Shown: positions 56,536 to 64,000 of the stretch, piece by piece
Layout: every line of letters begins with the position of its first letter
Numbering within the stretch: the first letter of the stretch is position 1
Source of the DNA: Phycisphaerae bacterium
Lineage (GTDB): Bacteria > Planctomycetota > Phycisphaerae > Phycisphaerales > UBA1924
Length of the DNA: 64,000 bases
NCBI GenBank assembly: GCA_030432255.1
Contig: JAUIHS010000003.1
Location: forward strand, 62,001 to 126,000
Direction: 5' to 3'
The notes under the pieces: model-generated
What the model was told of the DNA's origin: nothing
What the model saw: the letters and a program-made list of their open reading frames with translations, nothing else
The model's database searches: none
Program-made: the position numbers and the translations under genes

Positions 56536-58313
56536 CGTTCCTGGCTCCGGGATTCCTCATTGCGCTCGCACTCGCGATCCCGCTCATCGGTATCTACGTG
56601 CTCAAAGTGCGCCCGCGCCAGGTGCCGGTGACTGCTATCTTCCTCTGGGACCGGGTCTTTGTTGAGAAACAGACCTCCGCGCTCTTCCGGAAACTGCGGG
56701 ACCTGCTCAGCCTCCTGCTCATGCTCGCGGCTCTCATGCTCCTGGTCTCCTCCGCCGCACGCCCCCGACTGGAGGATGCCGACAACCGGGATCTTCTCCT
56801 GCTCATCGACAACTCGATCAGCATGTCGGCTGATCGAGAGGGAGTCGTCGCGCTTGAGGGAGCGAGATCCGCTGCCCACGACATGGTCACCGGGTTGTCG
56901 ACGGGACGTCGCGCCGCCGTGGCGTCCGTCTCGGATCATCTGGAATTCCGATCCCTCCTGACTCACGACACTCGCCGTCTGCGCGACGCCATCGATGGCA
57001 TCGAGGCGTCCGATCTGCCGACCCGACCGGGAGTTCTGGAACCGATTCAGAAGGCAGATCTCGCGGCGGCAAACCTCCGCGTCATTCTCCTGACCGATGG
57101 CGTCGGCGATCGCTTCGAGATCCCGGAGCATGTGGAGATGATGCAGTTGGCCCAGCCCGCAGACCCGGTTGACAACATCGGGTTCGCGGCCGCTGATCTG
57201 GTCCCGGTGCCGGGTGCGGAGGACATGCTTCTTCTCTTCAGGCTGGTTTCGTCCTGTGAGGAGAGCAGGAGCATCGAAGTGGCTCTTCGACAGGACGGCG
57301 CCATCGTCAAACTGATGCCCGTGGAGGTTCCGCCCGGAGTAGGTGAACCGATGATGTACCGAGTGCCCGGTCCGACGGGTCGGTACCAGCTCGAATTGCA
57401 GTCCGTAAGCGATGCGCTTGCCGCAGACAACCGGGTCCTGCTGGTGGCGCGTGCATTGCGTCCTGTCAACGTTGCCATACAGACACAGGGGTCGTGGTTC
57501 TTCGAGAATGCAGTCGATGCCTTTGACCGTTCGGCCGGCCTGCTTCGACTGGCGCGGGAGGCTGAGTCGGCGGATGTCTGTATCTCTTTCGGAGCCGCTG
57601 ATGAATCGTGTGGCGCCGGACTGCATCTGGTCTTTGCACCAGGTTCTGAATCTGATGCACGGATCGAGACGCCTCTGCCGCGACAACTGGCCGCCGATCA
57701 TCCGGCTCTTCAGTTTGTTCCCGTCGAGACGCTGCTCTTCGCCGGCGCGCGGCGGGTCGTTGCACCGGCAGGCTCAGCGATCCTGGCGAGAGATGCATCG
57801 GGCACGCCCTTGATCTGGCAGCATCGTGAGGGCGAGCGGGTGACTCTCGTCTTCAACTTCGATCCCGCGCTTGATGAGTTCTTCCTCAGCCCCTGGTTTC
57901 CCCTCATTGTCCACGGCGCGGCAACGCACCTCGGCGGGCGGACGGAGCCGGTTGCTTCCACATATCCCACGGGGAGCGCGGTCACTCCCCCCGGAGCCGG
58001 GCCGGGTGAGCCGGTCACCGTTCGAGGCCCGGAACCCGTTGAAGCCCACACGATCGGCGTCGCAACGCGCGAGGTCTCCGGTACGCTCCGTCTTGAGCAG
58101 GCGGGCTATTACGTGACGACAGCCCGCGGCGGGGAGTGGGACCTCGCGGCAGCCCCGCTCAATCGATTCGAGTCTTCGCTGGCCAGTCTGGAGGAAGCGG
58201 AGCCGACTCTCGCTGTGACACGGGGTCGACCGATTCCCATCACGCTCGGCATCATCGCGATCATCGTGCTGGTCGCCGAGGAAATCCTCTACCACCGGAG
58301 GAAGGTCGGCTGA
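56532..58313 (+). CDS. BatA-like VWA membrane protein
   Basis: A 593-residue protein. The N-terminus (FLAPGFLIALALAIPLIGIY then LKVRPRQVPVTAIFLWDRVF) matches the aerotolerance-regulator N-terminal domain of Bat proteins, with a second helix LLSLLLMLAALMLLVSSAA. A VWA domain follows with LLLLIDNSISMSADREG, a DxSxS site. The C-terminus has one helix (ITLGIIAIIVLVAEEILY). The central part is beta-rich. Translation starts at GTG, four bases inside the previous stop. It is one nucleotide ahead of the next gene. Confidence 0.88.
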   Translation: MTFLAPGFLIALALAIPLIGIYVLKVRPRQVPVTAIFLWDRVFVEKQTSALFRKLRDLLSLLLMLAALMLLVSSAARPRLEDADNRDLLLLIDNSISMSADREGVVALEGARSAAHDMVTGLSTGRRAAVASVSDHLEFRSLLTHDTRRLRDAIDGIEASDLPTRPGVLEPIQKADLAAANLRVILLTDGVGDRFEIPEHVEMMQLAQPADPVDNIGFAAADLVPVPGAEDMLLLFRLVSSCEESRSIEVALRQDGAIVKLMPVEVPPGVGEPMMYRVPGPTGRYQLELQSVSDALAADNRVLLVARALRPVNVAIQTQGSWFFENAVDAFDRSAGLLRLAREAESADVCISFGAADESCGAGLHLVFAPGSESDARIETPLPRQLAADHPALQFVPVETLLFAGARRVVAPAGSAILARDASGTPLIWQHREGERVTLVFNFDPALDEFFLSPWFPLIVHGAATHLGGRTEPVASTYPTGSAVTPPGAGPGEPVTVRGPEPVEAHTIGVATREVSGTLRLEQAGYYVTTARGGEWDLAAAPLNRFESSLASLEEAEPTLAVTRGRPIPITLGIIAIIVLVAEEILYHRRKVG

Positions 58314-58314
58314 G

Positions 58315-60834
58315 ATGCACCTGTCCGGACTGGCACAACTCTGGTGGCTCCTGGCGCTCATACCCATCGGGCTGGCGTTTCTGACCACCCTCGTCGATCG
58401 CCCACGTCGAATTCGTCTGGCGTCGTTTGTCTGCCGTGCCGCTGCGGTCGTTCTCCTTGTGATTGGCATCGCGCGCCCCACGGTCCAGGTGGGATCAGAG
58501 CGCCTCCACGCTGCCTTCCTCATCGACCTCTCCGCGTCGGTTGATCTGGAGTCGGCGCGTTTGCAACTCGATGACATTGATCGAGCGGTGGCATCGCTGG
58601 AGCCGGGAGACACGTGGTCGCTCGCGGCACTTGCTGATGGTCTGCGGGGATTCGCGACGACCGATGACCTCCGAATGGTTCTCGACGAATGGATCGATGG
58701 CAACAGCGATGATGCCTTTCGCTCGGCGACCGGCATCGTCTCAGGCCTGCACTCGACTCGACTGTCGCTGCCCGCGGACGCCGCCTGCCGCATCGTACTG
58801 CTCTCGGATGCTGCGACCGCAGATGCACCGGGCGCGGTGTCCGCTGCAATCGATGCCTTCGAGTCCGGCGCAACACCCGTCGAGGTCCTGTTCTCCAGGC
58901 TGAACCCCCTGAACGAACCGGAAGCATCATTGGTGTCGCTCAACGCATCACCGCGCTACGCCCATGAAGGCGAAGTTGCCCGGATCACCGCGCGGGTCCT
59001 TGCCAACCGCGACATGGCTGCGGAAGTCCGCATCATCCATCGCAGCGTTGTCGCCAACCGGCGCACCGTTGAACTCGTGGCGGGCGAGCCGGTTGATGTA
59101 CCGTTCGATGTCCCCATGATCACTCCGGGCCGCTCGGTCTGGAGTGCTGAGGTGGCGCCTGAGCAGGACTTCTTCACGTCAAACAACCAGAGGACCACCA
59201 CCATCGAGGTCTCGGGACGCCCCAGGGTCCTTGTCCTGCATGAGGAGCCGCGACTGATGCGCGACTTCGAGCGCGCCATGACGCGACAGGACATGGTCGT
59301 CGAGACGCGCCCGCCTTCCGGGACACCACAGTCGATGATGGAACTGCTCTCATTCGATGCCGTGATCCTCGCGGACATCCCGGCCACGGACCTGTCCATG
59401 CGACAACTCAACCTGCTGCGTGACTACGTTGCGGACTTCGGGGGCGGACTGGCGATGATCGGGTCGGAGAACTCGTTCGGTCTTGGAGGTTACTACCGCA
59501 CACCCGTGGAGGATGTCCTGCCGCTCGTCTCCCGGTTCGAGCAGGAGCAGGAGAAGCCCTCGCTGGCCATGGTCCTCGTGATTGACAAGTCCGGGTCCAT
59601 GGCCGGCCTGCCCGTGGCGCTCGCCCGGCAGGCGGCCAAGGCGACCGTCGAACTGCTCTCGGCTCGCGATCAGATCGGCGTCATCGGATTCGACAGCGAA
59701 GCGTTCATCGCGGCGGAACTTCAGCCGGCCGCGGGGACCTCCTCCGTCCAGTCCCAGATCGATCGCCTCGAGGCGGGCGGCGGGACCAACATGTACATCG
59801 GAATGCTGGCCGGACGCGACATGCTCGAAGGTGTCGCGGCACGCCTCAAGCACATGATCGTACTTGGCGACGGCATGACGCCTTCCGCCGATCACTTCGG
59901 TCTGACCACCGAACTCGTGGACATGGGTGTGACGGTCTCGACGGTCGCACTCGGGGACGGTGCCGACCGCAACCTGCTCTCCAGCATCGCGGAGCGCGGC
60001 CGCGGTCGGTACTACGAGACCATGGATCCTTCAACCGTCCCTCAGATATTCACACGTGAGACCATGCGAGCGTCCCGTTCTGCGATCAAGGAGGACCTCG
60101 TCGCCGGCGTTCAGGTTTCCGACCATCCCATACTGGACGGCTTTCGCAACGCAGACCTGCCCTTCGCACTCGGCTACGTGATGACGCAGGCGCGACCCAC
60201 ATCGCGCGTCCTCCTGGCGACGGATACCGGTGATCCGTTGTTGGCTGTCTCGACCTACGGACTGGGGAGCACGCTCTGCTTCACGAGTGATCTGACGCCG
60301 CGGTGGGGGGGCGAGTGGCTGGCGTGGGCGGGGTTCGGTCGCTTCTGGGCACAGGCACTGCGAGCGCTGGCACGACGGCCGGACAGCACGCTCATCCGTG
60401 CCCTTCAGAGTACCGAGGGCAACGACTGGTTGATCGACCTGAGTCGACCGATCGAGGAGGCGCAGTCCGGTGTGGCTCAGTGGGAGGCGGAACTGATCGA
60501 TGATGCAGGACGCCGACAATCGGTCGATGTCGAGTCACTCGGCGTGGGCCGGGATCGCGTACGGGCTCCAATCGGAACCAGCACTGATCTCACGCTGCGG
60601 GTGCATGATCCGAACTCCGGACTTCTGCGCATCTTCCACCGCACCCAGCCGTACCCGGCAGAGTTCAATCTGGATGTCACACCGGACGACCGTCTCATGG
60701 CATTGCGTCGGTTCGAACCTGAGACCATTCGCGATGATCTGCCGCGCGCTTCCAGGCGTGCTGACCTCATGCCATGGTTCCTCCTCGCTTCACTGGTCAC
60801 GGCCATGGTGGGTGTATTGCTCCGTCGAATCTGA
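58315..60834 (+). CDS. membrane protein with two VWA domains and a GATase1-like domain
   Basis: An 839-residue protein. Two N-terminal helices (LWWLLALIPIGLAFLTTL and CRAAAVVLLVIGIARP) lead into a first VWA-like region with AAFLIDLSASVDLES. About residues 300-420 form a glutamine-amidotransferase-like fold (RPRVLVLHEEP, DAVILADIPATDL, GGGLAMIGSENSFGLGGYY) without the catalytic Cys of true amidotransferases. A second VWA domain (about 428-610) has MVLVIDKSGSMAG with a complete metal site. The tail ends in one helix (PWFLLASLVTAMVGVLL). The arrangement is known in planctomycetes as a conserved MoxR-operon product. It is the last gene of the tightly spaced operon. Confidence 0.86.
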   Translation: MHLSGLAQLWWLLALIPIGLAFLTTLVDRPRRIRLASFVCRAAAVVLLVIGIARPTVQVGSERLHAAFLIDLSASVDLESARLQLDDIDRAVASLEPGDTWSLAALADGLRGFATTDDLRMVLDEWIDGNSDDAFRSATGIVSGLHSTRLSLPADAACRIVLLSDAATADAPGAVSAAIDAFESGATPVEVLFSRLNPLNEPEASLVSLNASPRYAHEGEVARITARVLANRDMAAEVRIIHRSVVANRRTVELVAGEPVDVPFDVPMITPGRSVWSAEVAPEQDFFTSNNQRTTTIEVSGRPRVLVLHEEPRLMRDFERAMTRQDMVVETRPPSGTPQSMMELLSFDAVILADIPATDLSMRQLNLLRDYVADFGGGLAMIGSENSFGLGGYYRTPVEDVLPLVSRFEQEQEKPSLAMVLVIDKSGSMAGLPVALARQAAKATVELLSARDQIGVIGFDSEAFIAAELQPAAGTSSVQSQIDRLEAGGGTNMYIGMLAGRDMLEGVAARLKHMIVLGDGMTPSADHFGLTTELVDMGVTVSTVALGDGADRNLLSSIAERGRGRYYETMDPSTVPQIFTRETMRASRSAIKEDLVAGVQVSDHPILDGFRNADLPFALGYVMTQARPTSRVLLATDTGDPLLAVSTYGLGSTLCFTSDLTPRWGGEWLAWAGFGRFWAQALRALARRPDSTLIRALQSTEGNDWLIDLSRPIEEAQSGVAQWEAELIDDAGRRQSVDVESLGVGRDRVRAPIGTSTDLTLRVHDPNSGLLRIFHRTQPYPAEFNLDVTPDDRLMALRRFEPETIRDDLPRASRRADLMPWFLLASLVTAMVGVLLRRI

Positions 60835-60846
60835 GGAGGCACGCCG

Positions 60847-61263
60847 ATGAGAGTGGACGGGTCCGTACTTGCCGCTGACAACAGCGCACGATGGTGTCAC
60901 GCCGTCTGCCGTGCGCATGGCTGCGACTGCGAGTTCCGGCCTGAGGCCTGGCTCAACCGGGGCACGCCACCGCCGTACTATTCGAATCTCGTGACGCTCG
61001 GTGGGCCGGGCCTGGCACGTGAGCATCTGCACCTGATCCGAGAGTGCCTCGAAGCCGTCCCCACACGTGGCTTTGGATTCAAGGACAGCTTCTGCTGTAT
61101 CAACCTCGATGACCTTCCCGATGACCGCAGAGCGACCCTGCTTTTCAAGGCGACATGGATCCGGCTCGAACCTTCGCAATGGCGACCGAGGTCACAGCGT
61201 CTCGACTGGCGGCCAGTCAGTTCCACGCACGAACTCAGCGCATTCGAGGCGTCATCACTCTAA
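60847..61263 (+). CDS. hypothetical protein
   Basis: A 138-residue soluble protein I do not recognise, with GAGGAGG directly ahead of its ATG. It contains [20 protein letters not shown] near residue 35 and [13 protein letters not shown] near 76; Trp, Pro and paired Cys are frequent. The '[11 protein letters not shown]' block recalls the N-terminal part of some acetyltransferase-like proteins, but the match is weak. It follows the VWA operon by 12 bp and may be its last member. Its stop overlaps that of the converging histidine kinase by four bases. Confidence 0.6.
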   Translation: MRVDGSVLAADNSARWCHAVCRAHGCDCEFRPEAWLNRGTPPPYYSNLVTLGGPGLAREHLHLIRECLEAVPTRGFGFKDSFCCINLDDLPDDRRATLLFKATWIRLEPSQWRPRSQRLDWRPVSSTHELSAFEASSL

Positions 61264-64000
61264 GCGGCTGCCTGTCCCCGGGAACTTCTCCCACCTGCCC
61301 ATGCGGCGCATGTTGCAAGCAGTTTGGGCGTATCGAGCGGCTTGGTCAGGAAGTCATCACATCCCGCATCGATGCATTTCTTCCGATCGCCTTCCATCGC
61401 GTGCGCCGTCAGGGCGATGATGGGCAGGTCGCACCCGCCCTCGCGCAGTTGACGAGTTGCTTCGTACCCGTCCAGCATGGGCATCTGCATGTCCATCAGG
61501 ACAACGTCCGGCAACTCGTCGAGCTTTGCGGTCTCGATGGTCAGTTTGGCGATGAGCCCGTTCTCACAGATGGTGACATCAGCGCCGGCGCGCTTCAGAA
61601 TGAACTTGATCAGTCGCTGGTTGTCCGGGCCATCCTCGGCCACGAGGATGCGGATGCCCTTGAGGTCAGCACCACTCGCCGTGCGGGAGGTCTTGTTCTT
61701 TGCCGCGGCGGGTCTGGCGTCTCCAGAGTTCGAACATGCGGCTTCATCCAGCATGTCGACAGTCTCGAGACTCCCGGTCGCGACGGTGACCGTAAACGTA
61801 CTCCCGATGCCGGCGGTGGACTCCACATGGATATCGCCGCCCAGCAACTCGGTGAGCGCCTTGCAGATTCGCAGTCCGAGGCCACTCCCGCCGAAGCGGC
61901 GCGTGGTACTGGAGTCCGCCTGAGTGAAGGCCTCGAAGCGTGTGATTGATGCCACCTGTTCGGGCGTCATTCCGATTCCGCTGTCTTCGATCCTGAACCG
62001 GAGTTGCTCTGCCTGAACGTTGCAGGAGACGGCAATGATCACCTTGCCGGACTCGGTGAACTTGATGGCATTGCCGGCGAGGTTCAGCAGGACCTGGCGG
62101 AGACGAGTGGGATCGGACATGATCTGCGCCGGGATCGGCGTCTCGTAGCGCACGTCCAGACCGATGCCCTTGCCTCGAGCACGCGGCGCAACGAGCGCGG
62201 CAGTCTCCCGAACAATGGCCACCGGATCGATCGTGAGTCGTTCGACATTCAGTTGGCCCGCTTCGATCTTCGAGACATCAAGGATGTCGTTGATGATCGT
62301 GAGCAGGTGATCCGCGTTCGACTGAATCGTCGTGATGGCTTCAGCCGCCTGAACGGGATCATGGATCAGTTCGCCCTCAGACTGCAGCAGGTCGGCGTAA
62401 CCGAGGATCGCGGTCATGGGCGTCCGGATCTCGTGGCTCATGTTGGCAAGGAACTCGCTCTTGGACCTGTTCGCCGCTTCGGCGTCGGCGAGCGCCGTTC
62501 GCAGCGCCTGGATATCGATGTTCACGCCCACCATCCGCATCGGCTCGCCCTGTTCCGTCCAGGCGACGATCTCGCCGATCTCACGTACCCACTGCCAGCT
62601 TCCGTTCTTGCAGCGCATGCGATGCTCGCTGATGTAGAGAGGAAGCGAGCCGGTGTGGTGACGCATCAACGCATTGAGGGCGCCCTCCAGGTCATCCGGG
62701 TGACACAGCGACTTCCACGTCTCCACCCCCATGGGAAGTTCGCCCGGTTGATAGCCGAGCATCGTGTACCACGTATCGCTGAAGACCGTTTCGCCTCCGT
62801 TCAGATTCCAGTCCCACATCCCGATGTTGGCAGCCTTCATGGCGAGGTCAAGGCGCTCTTCGGCCTCCTTGATCTTCTCGTTTGCCAGCTTCATTGCCGT
62901 GATGTCGAATCGCAGCGAGATGTAACGACAGATGTTGCCATCCGAGTCGAACTGCGGCACATTCATCGCCTCCACCCAGTAGAGCGAACCGTCCTTGGCT
63001 CGATTGCACACCTCGCCGCGCCAATGATGACCCGAAGAGAGGGCGTTCCACATGTCAGCCCAGAATTCCCGGGGATGGTGACCCGAGTTCAGTATCTGGT
63101 GGGTGTTTCCAATCAGTTCATCGCGCTCATACCCGCTGAGGCGACAGAGGCCCTCGTTGACATCCACGATGGTCCCGTCGGGATCCGTGATCGAGAAGAT
63201 GGTGTGGTGCTCGAACGCAGACCGAAGTGACAGGTTCTCAGATGCGATGCGCTCAGAGTATCTGGCAACTCGGCGCCTTGTGCTTACGAGACTGCCAGTC
63301 ATGACCACCAGGAGCAGTGATGTGACCAGGCCGATCACGAGCTCCGAGTAGGCGACCGAATAGTCGGCCGCGAAGACCTCGGCATCTCCGGGCACGATGC
63401 TGAGTACGAGTCGCCTGTGATTCAGCGAGACGGATGTCTCCCGATGGTGCAGCGACTCCTGGAGCCCGTCGTAGCCGGCTGACTGGTAGATGATCGCCTC
63501 AGCACTCGGATCCACGATCCGGGCATTGACGTTGCTCGATTCCAGCAGTTCACCGGACCGGATGAGTTCACCGAATCGAACCGGGGCGCTGATCCAGCCA
63601 TGGAGCGATGCCTCGCGTTCCGCAGGGGTCCCCGCAGGTTCCCCGTTGGCATACACCGGATGCACAAGCGAGAGGCTGTCACCGCCGGGCAAGCCTCTCT
63701 CCGTCAGGAAGCTCTCACACAGCCGCGTGGTCTTCGTGAGCATGGCACTCTCGTAGATCCGGCGCATCTGCTCATGAGTTCGGAGGTCCGCACCGATCAG
63801 GTCGTGATCGCTGCCGGCAGGTTCGTAGTACTTGATGACGTAGCCGGGCCATTCGTGCGGAGTCGATTCCGAGGCATCCAGGCCTCGGATGGCGAAGTTT
63901 TCAAGCCCCTCTTCGTGTGCTCGCTCAAGGAATGCCGGAAGGCCTTCCTCCGTCACGCGCTCGACGAATGCGAGCCCGTGAATGCCGGGGAACCGATGCG
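61260..64000 (-). CDS. hybrid sensor histidine kinase, CHASE-PAS-PAS-HisKA-HATPase-REC (5' end outside window)
   Basis: A membrane hybrid kinase open to the window edge. The frame continues upstream of the GTG at 63956 with [14 protein letters not shown], which matches CHASE domains, so the start lies beyond 64000. Numbered from 63956: the CHASE sensor extends to about residue 205, then a membrane helix ([19 protein letters not shown]), PAS 1 ([20 protein letters not shown]), PAS 2 ([14 protein letters not shown]), HisKA with [16 protein letters not shown] (phospho-His), HATPase ([30 protein letters not shown]) and REC ([13 protein letters not shown], phosphoacceptor Asp in [20 protein letters not shown]). 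A receiver at the C-terminus implies a phosphorelay. No partner regulator is in view. Confidence 0.94.
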   Translation of the reverse strand, partial: HRFPGIHGLAFVERVTEEGLPAFLERAHEEGLENFAIRGLDASESTPHEWPGYVIKYYEPAGSDHDLIGADLRTHEQMRRIYESAMLTKTTRLCESFLTERGLPGGDSLSLVHPVYANGEPAGTPAEREASLHGWISAPVRFGELIRSGELLESSNVNARIVDPSAEAIIYQSAGYDGLQESLHHRETSVSLNHRRLVLSIVPGDAEVFAADYSVAYSELVIGLVTSLLLVVMTGSLVSTRRRVARYSERIASENLSLRSAFEHHTIFSITDPDGTIVDVNEGLCRLSGYERDELIGNTHQILNSGHHPREFWADMWNALSSGHHWRGEVCNRAKDGSLYWVEAMNVPQFDSDGNICRYISLRFDITAMKLANEKIKEAEERLDLAMKAANIGMWDWNLNGGETVFSDTWYTMLGYQPGELPMGVETWKSLCHPDDLEGALNALMRHHTGSLPLYISEHRMRCKNGSWQWVREIGEIVAWTEQGEPMRMVGVNIDIQALRTALADAEAANRSKSEFLANMSHEIRTPMTAILGYADLLQSEGELIHDPVQAAEAITTIQSNADHLLTIINDILDVSKIEAGQLNVERLTIDPVAIVRETAALVAPRARGKGIGLDVRYETPIPAQIMSDPTRLRQVLLNLAGNAIKFTESGKVIIAVSCNVQAEQLRFRIEDSGIGMTPEQVASITRFEAFTQADSSTTRRFGGSGLGLRICKALTELLGGDIHVESTAGIGSTFTVTVATGSLETVDMLDEAACSNSGDARPAAAKNKTSRTASGADLKGIRILVAEDGPDNQRLIKFILKRAGADVTICENGLIAKLTIETAKLDELPDVVLMDMQMPMLDGYEATRQLREGGCDLPIIALTAHAMEGDRKKCIDAGCDDFLTKPLDTPKLLATCAAWAGGRSSRGQAAA

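Noticed and set aside
56391-58943. Two long minus-strand frames opposite the BatA-like and double-VWA genes
   Set aside because: Both are antisense to well-supported VWA proteins and have biased composition.
62004-63230. 408-codon plus-strand frame within the histidine kinase
   Set aside because: It is a shadow of the PAS/HisKA coding region, which is unmistakable on the other strand.

Overview
The window looks like chromosomal DNA of a high-GC planctomycete, most likely class Phycisphaerae. The taxonomic guess is inference. It rests on several traits seen together: a planctomycete-style sigma factor next to a Ser/Thr kinase fused to RDD membrane domains, short CxxC zinc-ribbon proteins, H-X9-DG type prepilin sequence, a MoxR/DUF58/VWA operon led by a giant TPR protein, and many hypothetical proteins with conserved planctomycete character. 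Coding density is high, nearly all genes are intact, and there are no insertion sequences, CRISPR arrays or phage genes.

Region 1 (1-24695) is a type VI secretion (T6SS) locus. A first plus-strand block holds tssF (cut by the window start), tssG, tssH/clpV, vgrG, an unrecognised 673-residue protein, a lipoprotein that may stand in for TssJ, and a 1599-residue protein joining a degenerate kinase domain, one membrane segment and a formylglycine-generating-enzyme-like (TagR-like) domain. After a small antisense lipoprotein, a second plus-strand block runs: FHA-less TagH-like protein, tssK, tssL, tssM, tagF. The sheath genes (tssB, tssC), hcp and tssE are not here and may lie upstream of base 1. 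The kinase-like pieces suggest a rebuilt version of the threonine-phosphorylation control known from Pseudomonas (PpkA/TagR/Fha).

Region 2 (24700-38010) is mainly housekeeping: purA, a small zinc ribbon, a stand-alone FHA protein, hemW, rpmA, a secreted protein, a GNAT acetyltransferase, dnaA preceded by a 480-bp non-coding stretch, a DegT-family aminotransferase, a GspG-like prepilin, a coiled-coil protein, a DUF3553 protein, rpoZ, coaC without coaB, a polytopic membrane protein and tRNA-Leu(UAA).

Region 3 (38060-43850, minus strand) holds an acyltransferase-3 membrane protein with ankyrin repeats inserted, a kinase-RDD-pseudokinase-RDD protein, its neighbouring sigma factor, and a decayed prepilin fragment with two in-frame TGA codons.

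Region 4 (43945-60834) is one tightly coupled operon: a secreted 2996-residue TPR protein, a coiled-coil membrane protein with a TTG start, a MoxR AAA+ ATPase, a DUF58 protein, a BatA-like VWA protein and a double-VWA/GATase-like membrane protein. This resembles a Bat/MoxR-type envelope complex. A small unknown gene follows, and the window ends inside a CHASE-PAS-PAS hybrid histidine kinase on the minus strand.
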